From Sphingomonas baiyangensis (GTDB lineage: Bacteria > Pseudomonadota > Alphaproteobacteria > Sphingomonadales > Sphingomonadaceae): 64,000 nucleotides of DNA. The notes under the pieces were generated by a model, which was not told the origin of the DNA, did not search any database, and saw only the letters and a program-made list of their open reading frames with translations. Location of the stretch: assembly GCF_005144715.1 (NCBI RefSeq), contig NZ_SWKR01000002.1, positions 2,160,227 to 2,224,226 on the forward strand, given 5' to 3'. Shown one piece after another: positions 1 through 10,691 of the stretch (position 1 is the stretch's first letter; each line of letters starts with the position of its first letter). The position numbers and the translations under genes are program-made.

Positions 1-365
1 TCGGGCGACACGCGGCCTACCGAAAGGCGCGAATATTTCACCAACTCCATCTCGGCCAGCCGCGGCTCGGCCTTGACCTGCTTGAGCGTGACGGGGCGCG
101 GCAGCGGCTCGACGGGCTGCATCTCGACCGACACCCAGTTCCCCTCCTCGCCATCCTTCTTCGCCGTCCGCGACACTTCCATGATGCCGACGATCTCGAG
201 CCCGATATTGCTGTGGTAGAAGAACGCCCGGTCGCCCACCGCCATCTCGCGCAGATTGCGCGCGGCGGTGTGATTGCGCACGCCGTCCCATTCGGTGCTG
301 CCATCGCGCACCAGATCGTCCCACGAGAAGACGTCGGGTTCGGATTTCATCAGCCACAGCGCCAC
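1..365 (-). CDS. EVE domain-containing protein (3' end beyond window)
   Basis: Only the N-terminal 121 or so residues are present; the gene runs off the left edge. The protein starts VALWLMKSEPDVFSWDDL and continues with WDGVRNHTAARNLR and DRAFFYHSN, the conserved core of EVE-domain (YTH/PUA-like) proteins, which are thought to bind modified bases in nucleic acids. I chose the GTG at 365 because the family normally begins just before the WLMKSEP motif and a GGGGGA stretch lies upstream. The ATG at 350 is the alternative. It is divergent from the exported-protein gene at 523. The family assignment is strong; the substrate is unknown. Confidence 0.85.
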   Translation of the reverse strand, partial: MALWLMKSEPDVFSWDDLVRDGSTEWDGVRNHTAARNLREMAVGDRAFFYHSNIGLEIVGIMEVSRTAKKDGEEGNWVSVEMQPVEPLPRPVTLKQVKAEPRLAEMELVKYSRLSVGRVSP

Positions 366-407
366 GCCAGCAATCCCCCGGTCCTGTTCATCTACCTAAA
401 CCGCGGC

Positions 408-433
408 TGAACGCGCGGTTCCGCACGCGTTCA
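408..433. promoter_or_regulatory. Inverted repeat in a divergent intergenic region
   Basis: TGAACGCG (408-415) and CGCGTTCA (426-433) are perfect 8-base arms separated by 10 bases, between the divergent EVE gene and the small exported-protein gene. It could be a regulator-binding site or a hairpin in the leader of either transcript. No T-run follows, so a terminator is unlikely. The function is inferred only from symmetry and position. Confidence 0.3.
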
Positions 434-522
434 ACCGCCCCGCGCTATGCGCGAAACCTCGTCGTCCTTGTGCGCGTTGTTACGCCCATAGCGCCTTGGC
501 ACCTAGTTTGAGGAGGCTGGAC

Positions 523-894
523 ATGAACATTCTGACGAAAGCAACCATCGGCGTCGTCGCTGGCGCGACCGCGCTGACCGCCGCCGCGCCCGCCGAAGCC
601 CAGTATCGCCGCTATCACCGCGATCGCGGTGGCGATGTCGTGGCCGGCGCGATCATCGGGGGCGTCGCCGGGCTGGCGCTCGGCTCGGCGCTCGCACAGC
701 CGCGTCGCGGCTGGTACGATCCGCGCTGGGATGGCGGCTATTACGGCCCGCCAGTCTATCGCGGCGGCTGGAATCGCGGCTGGGACCGCGGGTTCAACAA
801 TCGACGCTGGAACCGCCGCGCCTATCGCGCGCAGTGCGTGCGGCGCGTGTTCGATCCCTATACCGGCCGGCGCGTCCGCGTGCGCTATTGCTGA
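523..894 (+). CDS. Small exported glycine/arginine/tyrosine-rich protein, unknown function
   Basis: The gene encodes 123 residues. An N-terminal signal peptide (about residues 1-26, ending APAEA before QYRRY) is followed by a glycine-rich hydrophobic segment (AGAIIGGVAGLALGSALA, roughly 39-57) that resembles a glycine zipper, then a basic, aromatic repeat-like tail rich in Gly, Arg, Tyr and Trp. Two Cys lie in the tail, the second being the last residue. The ATG at 523 has a GAGGAGG ribosome-binding site 6 bases upstream. A TTG in frame at 496 has no such support. The protein probably acts in the envelope or periplasm; the role is unknown. A strong terminator follows. Confidence 0.75.
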   Translation: MNILTKATIGVVAGATALTAAAPAEAQYRRYHRDRGGDVVAGAIIGGVAGLALGSALAQPRRGWYDPRWDGGYYGPPVYRGGWNRGWDRGFNNRRWNRRAYRAQCVRRVFDPYTGRRVRVRYC

Positions 895-918
895 TCGACC
901 TATCGATCGGATGAGTGA

Positions 919-947
919 GGGGCGGCACCGCAGCGTGCCGCCCCTTT
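919..947 (+). terminator. Rho-independent terminator
   Basis: A perfect 10-base-pair stem, GGGGCGGCAC (919-928) with GTGCCGCCCC (935-944), has a 6-base loop and is followed by TTT-CG-TTT. It sits 24 bases after the stop of the small exported protein and before the DUF3297 gene. Confidence 0.8.
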
Positions 948-981
948 CGTTTGCCTCGAACCCGCGATAAGGCCGCTCGCC

Positions 982-1278
982 ATGACCGACAGCGCACCCT
1001 CCAAAACACCGCCCGCGGACACACCGCCCGATCGCCTCGCGATCAACCCGCGCAGCCCGCATTTCGACCAGGCGGCGCTCGAGCGCGGCATCGGCATCCG
1101 ATTCAAGGGCGCCGAGCGCCGCGACGTCGAGGAATATTCGATCTCCGAAGGCTGGATCAAAGTGGCGCTGGGCAAGAAGAACGATCGCCACGGCCAGCCG
1201 CTCACGATCAAGCTGACCGGCCCCGTCGAGGCGTGGTTCCAGGATATCGCCGAAGCCCCGACGGCCGCCGAAGATTGA
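982..1278 (+). CDS. DUF3297 family protein
   Basis: This 98-residue cytoplasmic protein has a disordered start rich in Pro, Thr and Asp, then the features I associate with DUF3297: NPRSPHFD, GIGIRFKG, VEEYSISEGWIKV and LTIKLTGPVEAWF near the C terminus. DUF3297 proteins are small, widespread in proteobacteria and of unknown function. There is no signal peptide or membrane segment. AAGG lies 10 bases before the ATG. The gene stands alone between a terminator and a convergent two-component system. Confidence 0.85.
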   Translation: MTDSAPSKTPPADTPPDRLAINPRSPHFDQAALERGIGIRFKGAERRDVEEYSISEGWIKVALGKKNDRHGQPLTIKLTGPVEAWFQDIAEAPTAAED

Positions 1279-1314
1279 GGGCAGCAGCGGAGCATCCATG
1301 CCCCGCCCCGCCGC

Positions 1315-2118
1315 TCAGTGGACGAAGCGCGCCACCACGTCGCGATAGCTGCGGCTCACCTTCACCTGCGCGCCTGAATCGAGCACCAGGAAACACTCGC
1401 CATTGGTGTGCGGCTTGACCTGCTTGACCAGATCGAGGTTGACGATCGTCGAGCGGTGCACGCGCTGGAAGCGTCGCGGGTCGAGACGCTTCTCCAGATC
1501 CTTCATCGTCTCGCGCAGGATGAGCGTGTTGTCGCCGGTATAGATACACATGTAATCGCCCGCCGCGTCGATCCGCTCGATCGTGTCGACGTCGACGCGG
1601 AAGATCTGCCCGCGATCCTTGATGTTGATGAGTTTCTCGAAGCGGTTGGCCGCCACTTCGCCCGCCGGTTCACCCGCCATCTGGTCGACGGCCTCGGGCG
1701 CGACTTCGGCCAGCACTTCCTTCAGCTTCTCGATCTCGGCCGAGCCGCGCTTCTCGGTCAGCCGCTGGCGCACGCGATCGAGAGTGTCGGCAAGCCGCGC
1801 TTCCTCGACCGGCTTCATCAGATAATCGACCGCCTGCGCCTCGAACGCGCGGATCGCATGGTCCGAATAGGCGGTGACGAACACGAACAGCGGCGGTTCG
1901 ACCTCCATCAACCCCTGCACCACCGAAAATCCGTCGAAGCCCGGCATCTGGATGTCGAGGAATACCAGATCGGGCTTGTTGGTCTTGATCGAACGGATCG
2001 CCTCGCGGCCGTTCATGCACTTGTCGATGATCTCGACATCCTCATGCGCGGCAAGGCGCAGTTCGAGGCCCTGGATCGCCAGCGGCTCGTCGTCGACAAG
2101 GATGGTACGAATGGTCAT
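1315..2118 (-). CDS. LytTR-family response regulator
   Basis: This 267-residue protein is a LytR/AlgR-type transcription factor. Residues 1-120 form a receiver domain with the acidic pair DD at 9-10, the phospho-acceptor Asp55 in LVFLDIQMPG, Thr and Lys switch residues (FVTAY, MKPVEE). A linker leads to a LytTR DNA-binding domain (about 165-267) with RVHRSTIVNLD. The gene overlaps the upstream histidine kinase by 4 bases (ATGA), so the two are co-translated partners. Targets cannot be read from the sequence. The adjacent TonB-dependent receptor is a candidate only by position. Confidence 0.93.
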   Translation of the reverse strand: MTIRTILVDDEPLAIQGLELRLAAHEDVEIIDKCMNGREAIRSIKTNKPDLVFLDIQMPGFDGFSVVQGLMEVEPPLFVFVTAYSDHAIRAFEAQAVDYLMKPVEEARLADTLDRVRQRLTEKRGSAEIEKLKEVLAEVAPEAVDQMAGEPAGEVAANRFEKLINIKDRGQIFRVDVDTIERIDAAGDYMCIYTGDNTLILRETMKDLEKRLDPRRFQRVHRSTIVNLDLVKQVKPHTNGECFLVLDSGAQVKVSRSYRDVVARFVH

Positions 2119-3212
2119 GCTGCCTCGCGGTTCGGTTCCTCGACCTGGAACGGGATTTCGATTTCAACGCGGAAACCACCGTCCGGGTTCGCACCGGGCT
2201 CGAAACGATGGTCGGCTCCAAAGGATTGCGCCAGTCTTTCACGGATGTTGGCCAGCCCCACACCCGTCGACAGGCTGGGTCTGGACTTGCCCTGCATTAA
2301 ACCCGGCCCCGTATCTGTCACGGCGATGTGCACCCGATCCCCGGCGAGCCGTGCCGAAATCGCGATCTCGGCCCCCTCCTCCTGCGGCGTGACGGCATAT
2401 TTGATCGCGTTCTCGACCAGCGGTTGCAGCAGCAGCGAGGGCAGCCGCGCACGCTCGACGCGCACGTCGATGTCGAATCGCGTGCGCAGCCGCTCGTCGA
2501 AGCGCATCTTCTCGATCTCGAGATACAGCTTCAGCGTGTCGACTTCCTGCGCCAGCGTCACATGCGCGGTGGGTTCGTTGGCCAGCGTGTAGCGCAGGAA
2601 CGACGACAGCCGGCTGAGCATCGCGTTTGCGCGCTCGGTCTGCTTGAGCAGCACCAGCGTCGAGATCGAGTTGAGCGTGTTGAACAGGAAGTGCGGATTG
2701 AGCTGGTAGCGCAGCATCGCAAGCTGTGCCGAGCTCGCCTGCGTTTCGAGCGCCTGCATCTGGTCGATCTGCCGCTCGACGATCAGATACCAGTTGATGC
2801 CGAAATAGAGCGCGGTCCACCCCGCCAGCACGGTGAAGTTGAGGAACACCGTGCCCAGCACGCGCGTGAGCGTGACGCCGGGCTCACCCGACGAGACGAA
2901 GCTGAAGTTGAATGCATCGAGCACCGCATAGATGATCGTCGCCGCGATCAGCGTCAGCAGCACCGCGACGATGCCGGTGATGCGCGGCAGCCGGCGATAC
3001 TGGCCGTACAGCGTCGAAAGCAGCAGCGTCAGGCAATAGCCGATGATCGATTCGATGATGATCGGGATGACGTTCTCGAGCCGCGGATTGTTCGAGATGC
3101 CCGATACGGTGCGCAGGATCAGATAGCCCGACCAGCCGGCGGCCTGGAGCAGCCAGAAGGCGCGGCTCTTCTCCTCGAAGAACGGGCGGGAGAGGATCGC
3201 GGGTCGGGCCAT
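2115..3212 (-). CDS. LytS/YehU-type sensor histidine kinase
   Basis: This 365-residue membrane kinase has four or so hydrophobic segments in residues 20-145 and a short coiled region. It then has the His_kinase (PF06580) motif QLNPHFLFNTLNSI, with phospho-acceptor His174, and a HATPase domain with PLVENAIKYAV and DTGPGL. This architecture pairs with LytTR regulators, and the gene overlaps one by 4 bases. I chose the ATG at 3212 (MARPAIL) because the open frame upstream to 3284 reads as low-complexity non-protein sequence. No obvious extracytoplasmic sensor domain is present, so the signal may be sensed within the membrane. Confidence 0.92.
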   Translation of the reverse strand: MARPAILSRPFFEEKSRAFWLLQAAGWSGYLILRTVSGISNNPRLENVIPIIIESIIGYCLTLLLSTLYGQYRRLPRITGIVAVLLTLIAATIIYAVLDAFNFSFVSSGEPGVTLTRVLGTVFLNFTVLAGWTALYFGINWYLIVERQIDQMQALETQASSAQLAMLRYQLNPHFLFNTLNSISTLVLLKQTERANAMLSRLSSFLRYTLANEPTAHVTLAQEVDTLKLYLEIEKMRFDERLRTRFDIDVRVERARLPSLLLQPLVENAIKYAVTPQEEGAEIAISARLAGDRVHIAVTDTGPGLMQGKSRPSLSTGVGLANIRERLAQSFGADHRFEPGANPDGGFRVEIEIPFQVEEPNREAA

Positions 3213-3285
3213 GCACTCGTTCGCTGTTGCGGCGTGCGGCCTCATATCGCCTGGCGGCCGAGAGGGCAAAGCCCCCAAACGCAAA

Positions 3286-3311
3286 CCGCCGCCCCCTTGC
3301 AGGGACGGCGG
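3286..3311 (-). terminator. Terminator of the TonB-dependent receptor gene
   Basis: On the minus strand CCGCCGTCCC pairs with GGGGGCGGCGG around a short TGCAA loop, with one bulge or mismatch. TTTGCGTTT follows. It starts about 25 bases after the receptor stop codon and separates it from the kinase gene downstream. Confidence 0.65.
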
Positions 3312-3335
3312 CTGCGTTTTCAGGTGCTACGCGGA

Positions 3336-6300
3336 TCAGAAGGTGAAGCGCGCGCCCAGACGGATGAGGTAAAGCGAACGGCGCAGTTCGAGCACGTCCT
3401 CGGCCGGTTCGGCATAGGACGAATAGCGATACTGCGCGCATGCCTGCGACGAGTTCGCCGCGATCTGCGCCGAAGTCGGCGCCGTACCCGTCGCGACCGG
3501 CGTGGTCAGGCACTGCACCTGCACCACATCGTCGAGATACGGGAAGGTCGACTGGCGGAAGCCGCCCCAATCGCGGTTGAGCAGATTGGGCAGGTTCTCG
3601 ATGTCGGCGAACACCGAGATGCGCGAACGACCGATGAAGGTCGGGATTTCCTGCTCGAGATGGAGATCGATACGCGTCGTCGCACGGGCACGGGCGATGT
3701 TGCGCGGCGCGATCTGGCCGCGGAAGCCTTTGAGCTTGGAGTTCTCGATCAACGTGTCGAGCTGCTGCTGCGTCTCGGCCGAGTCGTAGCTGACGATGGC
3801 ATCGGTGCCCGACTGCGGCACATAGAGCAGATAGCGGTCGTCGCGCCCGGTAAGGCCGAACACCGCGCTGCGCGGCGTCGAGCCGGCATCGCCCATCGTG
3901 AAGCTGTACGGGCGACCGGCAAAGGTCTCGCCGAACAGCTGGAAGATGGTGCGATAGTCGCCGAAGAACGCGCGGTCGAAGCCGACGCCGTACTTGAACG
4001 ACCATGCTACCTGCTCGTTCGCGGTGCCATAGGCAGCGCGATCGCCGAGGAACGCACCATTGCCGTAATTCGAACCCGCCGTCGACGACGTCGCCGGCTG
4101 CTCGTCCTTCACGTCCTGCAGCGAATAGGCGAAGTCGAGGTTGAGGCCCCAGTCGAACTGCTTGTTGACGCGCACCACACCGATATGGCTGCGGCCGTTG
4201 CTGCCGTTGGTCAGGATGATGTCGGTATTGGTGTTGGTGCCGACGAGCGGACCATAGCGCGTGCGGCCATCGGGCAGCGTGCCGATCGGCACCGAACGCA
4301 GATCGGTGAACACCACCGAATTGTTGGTGCGGCTGTAGTAATAGTCCGCACCGAAGGTCCAGCCGCCGCCGAGGAAGTCACGCGGCGTCCAGTCGGCCGA
4401 CAGCGTAAACTTCGATACCGACGGAATGTCGAAATCGCGATCGAGCGCATTGATGTTGGCAAGGCCGTTGGGTCCGGTATTCGCAATCGTACCCTGCAAG
4501 GCGGCGGGGATGTTGTCGCCATCGACATTGTTCAGGATCGCCTGGCCGATCGCCGAATCGAGCGGCGCGCCATTGATCGTGAAGCTCTCGACACCCGCAG
4601 CGCTGGTCACGCGCTGGATGTTCACCGAGTTGATGCCGACGCCACCGATGCCCGCACCTGCGTTCGAATAGCTGTTCGACAGATAGACGTCGGGGGCGCC
4701 GCCGGCGAAGATGCCGTAGCCACCGCGAATCTTCAGGTCGTCGATCGGCTCGTAATCGAAGCTGATGCGCGGGCTGAACACGCCCAGACCCTTGAACGTT
4801 TCCGTATTTGAAAAGCCGTAGCGTTGCGTGAAGCCGGGGTTGAGCGGTACCGGCGAACGCGAACCATAGAGGTCGTAGCGCGCGCCGAACGACAGGCTCA
4901 GGCGATCGGTGACGCGCCAATCGTCCTGGATGCCGAAGGTCCATGCGCTGTACTTGAAGTCAGCGGCTGCGTCGTTGGGATCGCCCGATGCCGGACGCTG
5001 GAAGATCACCGAGTTGGCACGGCGGTTCTGGAAGTCGGCGAGCGAATCGAAATAATAGTTGCCGTCGGTGTTCTGCAGGAACAGGTTGAAGATGCGCGTC
5101 TCGTTATACTCGGCGAGAATGCGCAGATCATGGTCGTTCATGTTCACGCGTGCCAGGATCGATCCGGCATAGGTATCGGTGAAGAACTCGTTCGACTGAC
5201 GCGAGCTGTCGGGGCCGAGGAAAACGCGCGCCGAACCGGGGTTGCCGCCCGAAGCGTTCGAGCACTGGTTGGCCGCGCCGACGCTCGTGGGGTCGGTGCA
5301 GACGCCGAACTGCGCGAAACCGGTGCCCAGCAGCGAATTCTGGCCGCGCTCATAGCTCTTGTAGAGGAAGCGTGCCTCGGTCGAGAAGACGTCGGTCCAC
5401 TCGGAGTTGAGCTGCGCGATGCCCGAGCGCAGCAGTTCGGTCAGCGCATAGCCGTTCGAGGCGAGGCCGATCGACGGCTGGTTGTTGTTCGTGCTGACGT
5501 TCTGCTGGAAGCTCGTCTCGTCATAAGCGTTGATGTAGCTCAGCGACAGGCGGTGGCCGTCGGTGATGTTCCAGTCGATCTTGCCGACGATTTTCTCGTC
5601 CTTGTCGTTCGAGATCGTCAGGTTGTCGCCGGCCTCGTAGCCATAGACGCTTGAGGCGATGCCCTGCACCGCGCTCACTTCATCGCGCGTCAGGCCGGGA
5701 ATCTGCTCGAAGATCGGCGACAGCGGATTACCTTCGGTGTTGCGCTCGCCCGAGATCATGAAGAACAGCTTGTCGCGGATGATCGGGCCGGCGATGGTCG
5801 CGCCATAGGTTTCGCTCTTGAAGTCCAGATCGACGGTGGTGCTGCCGATGCGGTCGCTCGTCAGCCCGCTGGTGTTCTGCGAATAGAAGCCCGTGCCGGT
5901 GAAGGTGTTGGTACCCGACAGCAGCACCGAATCGACCGCGCCGCCGGTGAAGTTGCCCTGGCGGATGTCATAGGGCGCGACCGAGACCGAGAACTGGCTG
6001 ATCGCGTCGATCGGCACCGGGCCGCGGCGCGTGGGGTTGGCGTCGGGGTTGAGGCCGAAATTGTCCGACACCGTCACACCGTCGACCGAGAAGCGGTTGA
6101 AGCGCGGATTGACGCCGGCGAACGAAACGGCGCGACCGCCGCCTGCCGTGTCCTCGAGCCGCGCGAACGGGTCGCGACGCATCAGGTCGCGCACGTCGCG
6201 GTTGACGGTGGCGACGCGCGAAATCTCCTCGCGCGTGAGCACGGTCTGCGGACCATCCGACAGCGTGCCCGCGCCCGCGATCGAGCCGGCGGTCACAACG

Positions 6301-6647
6301 ATCTCCTCGTCACCCACGGCGGCGAGCTCGACCGGCAGCGTATAGGGCTGGCCGACGACGGTATAGATGTCGGTGATCGACGAATTGCCCGCTGCGCTCG
6401 TCACCTCGACGCTGTACGGGCCGCCCGGCTGAAGACCGCCCAGCGTGAAGTTGCCGTTCTCGCCCGACGTGCCGCTCACCGTTGCGCCGGTGGCAACGTT
6501 GGTGGCGGTGACGGTGGCGCCGGCGACGGGCACGCCGTCCTGCGTGACGGTGCCGCGGATGCTCGACGTGGTCTGCTGGGCGTGCGCGCCGCTGGCAGGA
6601 ATCACGAAAGCGGCAACCGCCGCCCCGATAAGCAGGTGAGTTCGCAT
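3336..6647 (-). CDS. Oar-like TonB-dependent receptor with carboxypeptidase-regulatory domain
   Basis: This 1103-residue outer-membrane receptor has a signal peptide (1-24, ending GAHAQ). A CarboxypepD_reg-like beta-sandwich (about 28-115, GTVTQDGVPVAGATVTATN) precedes a plug domain (about 125-250, with VSFAGVNPRFNRFSVDGVTV) and a large beta-barrel ending in the outer-membrane C-terminal Phe (LGARFTF). This is the OmpA-related Oar architecture, common in sphingomonads and xanthomonads and thought to import peptides or glycans with TonB. A Cys pair (GVCTDP...QCSN) probably forms an extracellular-loop disulfide. A ribosome-binding site (AAGGGGA) precedes the ATG. The ligand is unknown. The peptidase genes a few kb away make a peptide possible, but that is inference. 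Confidence 0.93.
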   Translation of the reverse strand: MRTHLLIGAAVAAFVIPASGAHAQQTTSSIRGTVTQDGVPVAGATVTATNVATGATVSGTSGENGNFTLGGLQPGGPYSVEVTSAAGNSSITDIYTVVGQPYTLPVELAAVGDEEIVVTAGSIAGAGTLSDGPQTVLTREEISRVATVNRDVRDLMRRDPFARLEDTAGGGRAVSFAGVNPRFNRFSVDGVTVSDNFGLNPDANPTRRGPVPIDAISQFSVSVAPYDIRQGNFTGGAVDSVLLSGTNTFTGTGFYSQNTSGLTSDRIGSTTVDLDFKSETYGATIAGPIIRDKLFFMISGERNTEGNPLSPIFEQIPGLTRDEVSAVQGIASSVYGYEAGDNLTISNDKDEKIVGKIDWNITDGHRLSLSYINAYDETSFQQNVSTNNNQPSIGLASNGYALTELLRSGIAQLNSEWTDVFSTEARFLYKSYERGQNSLLGTGFAQFGVCTDPTSVGAANQCSNASGGNPGSARVFLGPDSSRQSNEFFTDTYAGSILARVNMNDHDLRILAEYNETRIFNLFLQNTDGNYYFDSLADFQNRRANSVIFQRPASGDPNDAAADFKYSAWTFGIQDDWRVTDRLSLSFGARYDLYGSRSPVPLNPGFTQRYGFSNTETFKGLGVFSPRISFDYEPIDDLKIRGGYGIFAGGAPDVYLSNSYSNAGAGIGGVGINSVNIQRVTSAAGVESFTINGAPLDSAIGQAILNNVDGDNIPAALQGTIANTGPNGLANINALDRDFDIPSVSKFTLSADWTPRDFLGGGWTFGADYYYSRTNNSVVFTDLRSVPIGTLPDGRTRYGPLVGTNTNTDIILTNGSNGRSHIGVVRVNKQFDWGLNLDFAYSLQDVKDEQPATSSTAGSNYGNGAFLGDRAAYGTANEQVAWSFKYGVGFDRAFFGDYRTIFQLFGETFAGRPYSFTMGDAGSTPRSAVFGLTGRDDRYLLYVPQSGTDAIVSYDSAETQQQLDTLIENSKLKGFRGQIAPRNIARARATTRIDLHLEQEIPTFIGRSRISVFADIENLPNLLNRDWGGFRQSTFPYLDDVVQVQCLTTPVATGTAPTSAQIAANSSQACAQYRYSSYAEPAEDVLELRRSLYLIRLGARFTF

Positions 6648-6728
6648 GAATTTCCCCTTGGAGGAGGCTTAAGCCAAAAGCGGCGTCGTTCGCCGTCGAC
6701 CGGCCCCATGCGACTCCATTATTTCCGG

Positions 6729-6739
6729 TTTGTTACAAA
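6729..6739. promoter_or_regulatory. Palindrome upstream of the receptor gene
   Basis: TTTGT-T-ACAAA is an odd-centred palindrome about 82 bases upstream of the receptor start. It lies next to a run of eight C residues (6741-6748) in the receptor-ligA intergenic region. It could be an operator for the receptor gene. The assignment rests on symmetry and position only. Confidence 0.25.
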
Positions 6740-6855
6740 GCCCCCCCCAAGCGCCCGCACGCGATGTTGCGTTGCAAAAAAGCATCACCACCAAAAGGCC
6801 ATGCGGCTTGGGTTCCCTGCCCGCACGCCCCGCCCCGGGCGTCCTTGCCGTAGCG

Positions 6856-9048
<2,193 letters not shown>

Positions 9049-9053
9049 CTAGG

Positions 9054-9425
9054 TCAGAACAGCCGCCCCCCGTCAGGAACGAGCTGCGACGGCGATACCA
9101 GCACGACCCGTCCCTCGGCATCGGGAAAGCCCAGCGTCAGCACTTCCGAACGCATCGGCCCGATCTGGCGCGGCGGAAAGTTCACCACCGCCGCCACCTG
9201 ACGTCCCACCAGTTCGGCGAGCGAATAATGCTCGGTGATCTGCGCTGACGATCGCCTGCGGCCGATGACGGGGCCGAAATCGATCGTGAGGATATAGGCG
9301 GGCTTGCGCGCCTGCGGAAACGCCTCGGCGGCGACAATCGTGCCCACGCGGATATCGATGCGCAGGAAATCGTCGAAGCTTATTTCGGGTGCCGCCGGTG
9401 CGGAAAGGTCGCTCGGGTGATGCAT
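9054..9425 (-). CDS. CsaA-like tRNA-binding domain protein
   Basis: This 123-residue protein consists of one tRNA-binding (EMAP/Trbp111-type) OB fold: FDDFLRIDIRVGTIVAAEAFPQA, AYILTIDFG, SSAQIT, VVNFPPRQIGPMRSEVL and LGFPDAEGRVVLVSP. These match CsaA, described in Bacillus as a secretion-associated chaperone that binds tRNA-like RNA. The start ATG at 9425 overlaps the stop of the upstream lipoprotein gene by one base (TGATG), so the two are likely translationally coupled. The molecular role in alphaproteobacteria is not established. Confidence 0.88.
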   Translation of the reverse strand: MHHPSDLSAPAAPEISFDDFLRIDIRVGTIVAAEAFPQARKPAYILTIDFGPVIGRRRSSAQITEHYSLAELVGRQVAAVVNFPPRQIGPMRSEVLTLGFPDAEGRVVLVSPSQLVPDGGRLF

Positions 9426-10045
9426 CAGCGGAAATTGCAGCTGACGCCGGCATAGATTTCGCGCACGCGCGCATCGTCTCCGGTGCCGTCGAGAAAGCCG
9501 AAGATGTCGCCTGCCGCGAATTCGGCGCCGAGCGTATCCTCGCTGAACGTCACCACGCTGCCCGATTCGGTGAGCGCGGCGCGCGTCATGCCGGGCATGA
9601 TGCCGTTCATCGTGCTGTGCGTACCGGCCTCGCTCGTCCGTGCGCGCCAGCCGGCAAAGGCACCTTCCTGAAACCACAGCGTCAGGCCATCGCTCCATTC
9701 GAGATAGTCGAGCGGTCCCGCGCCGCATTCGGCATTGCTGCCCGCCTCGCCCGGCCCGCGCGATGAAAGCGCGCGCTCGATCGTCGCGCGCGGCGTGCCG
9801 AAAGCGAGCGGCGTCGCACGACCGCTCGTCGCATCGACCAGCCGCAGCCCCTCGCCGTCGAGCGCGATGCCGGGGCCGTCGACCGGCGCGGGATCGACCG
9901 GGTCGGCGCCTACGCCCGGGTCCACGGCATCGGCGACAGGCGTGGCTGCTACGCCGTTTTCGGGCGCCGGAGCAGGCGGCATCGCTTCGTCGCCGCAACC
10001 GGCAAGCACGAGAGCGCCGAACAGCAAAACAGCAAAGCGGGACAT
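9425..10045 (-). CDS. Predicted lipoprotein, unknown function
   Basis: The 206-residue protein begins with a short signal peptide and a lipobox (LVLAGC, Cys17). A Pro/Ala/Asp-rich linker (about 20-65) leads to a compact C-terminal domain (about 70-206) with repeated GMTRA/FGTPRATIERAL segments, two or three Cys, and a WSDGLTLWFQEGAFAGWR core. That core looks like the SmpA/BLIP-like fold found in many envelope lipoproteins, but I cannot assign it firmly. It is coupled to the CsaA-like gene by a one-base overlap. Confidence 0.75.
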   Translation of the reverse strand: MSRFAVLLFGALVLAGCGDEAMPPAPAPENGVAATPVADAVDPGVGADPVDPAPVDGPGIALDGEGLRLVDATSGRATPLAFGTPRATIERALSSRGPGEAGSNAECGAGPLDYLEWSDGLTLWFQEGAFAGWRARTSEAGTHSTMNGIMPGMTRAALTESGSVVTFSEDTLGAEFAAGDIFGFLDGTGDDARVREIYAGVSCNFR

Positions 10046-10208
10046 CGATCATTCTCCAGCCAGACGCTGCCGACGCTACCCGATCCCGCGCGCGAAGCCA
10101 GCCCGATCGGTCCCGCGCGGCGTGTGCGACACCAAATCGAGCGAGCGCGTTGCCCCGGCGCCGCGCGAACGCTAGGAACCGGCTCCCTTTTCGCATGCGG
10201 GAAGCAGC

Positions 10209-10691
10209 ATGACCTCTCCGCTCGTCGGCATCATCATGGGCAGCACTTCGGACTGGGAAACGATGTCCCACGCCGCCGCGATCCTCGATCGGCTCGGCGT
10301 CGCGCACGAGACGCGCGTCGTCTCGGCGCATCGCACGCCGCAACGGCTCTACGATTATGCCACCGGCGCGGCGGCGCGCGGCCTCAAGGTCATCGTCGCG
10401 GGGGCGGGCGGCGCGGCGCATCTGCCCGGCATGGCGGCGGCGATGACGCGGCTGCCGGTGCTCGGCGTGCCCGTCGAATCGAAGGCGCTGAACGGCATCG
10501 ACAGCCTGTTGTCGATCGCGCAGATGCCCGGCGGCGTGCCCGTGGGTACACTCGCGATCGGCAGGCCCGGTGCGATCAACGCCGGCCTGCTCGCCGCCGC
10601 GATCCTTGCCACCACCGACGATGCGCTCGCCGCGCGGCTCGAGGCATGGCGCGCCGAGCAGACCGCCGCTGTCGCCGAGACGCCCGAATGA
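10209..10691 (+). CDS. purE: N5-carboxyaminoimidazole ribonucleotide mutase PurE
   Basis: This 160-residue class I PurE converts N5-CAIR to CAIR in purine synthesis. Key motifs are the N-terminal [12 protein letters not shown] phosphate/ribose-binding loop, the SAHRTP catalytic His segment, [13 protein letters not shown], and [13 protein letters not shown]. It overlaps purK by 4 bases (ATGA at 10688), the usual purEK pairing. A divergent lipoprotein gene lies upstream. Confidence 0.97.
   Translation: MTSPLVGIIMGSTSDWETMSHAAAILDRLGVAHETRVVSAHRTPQRLYDYATGAAARGLKVIVAGAGGAAHLPGMAAAMTRLPVLGVPVESKALNGIDSLLSIAQMPGGVPVGTLAIGRPGAINAGLLAAAILATTDDALAARLEAWRAEQTAAVAETPE

Noticed and set aside
2328..4811. 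A plus-strand open frame of 827 codons opposite the histidine kinase and receptor
   Set aside because: Antisense shadow spanning two unrelated genes; composition is not protein-like.
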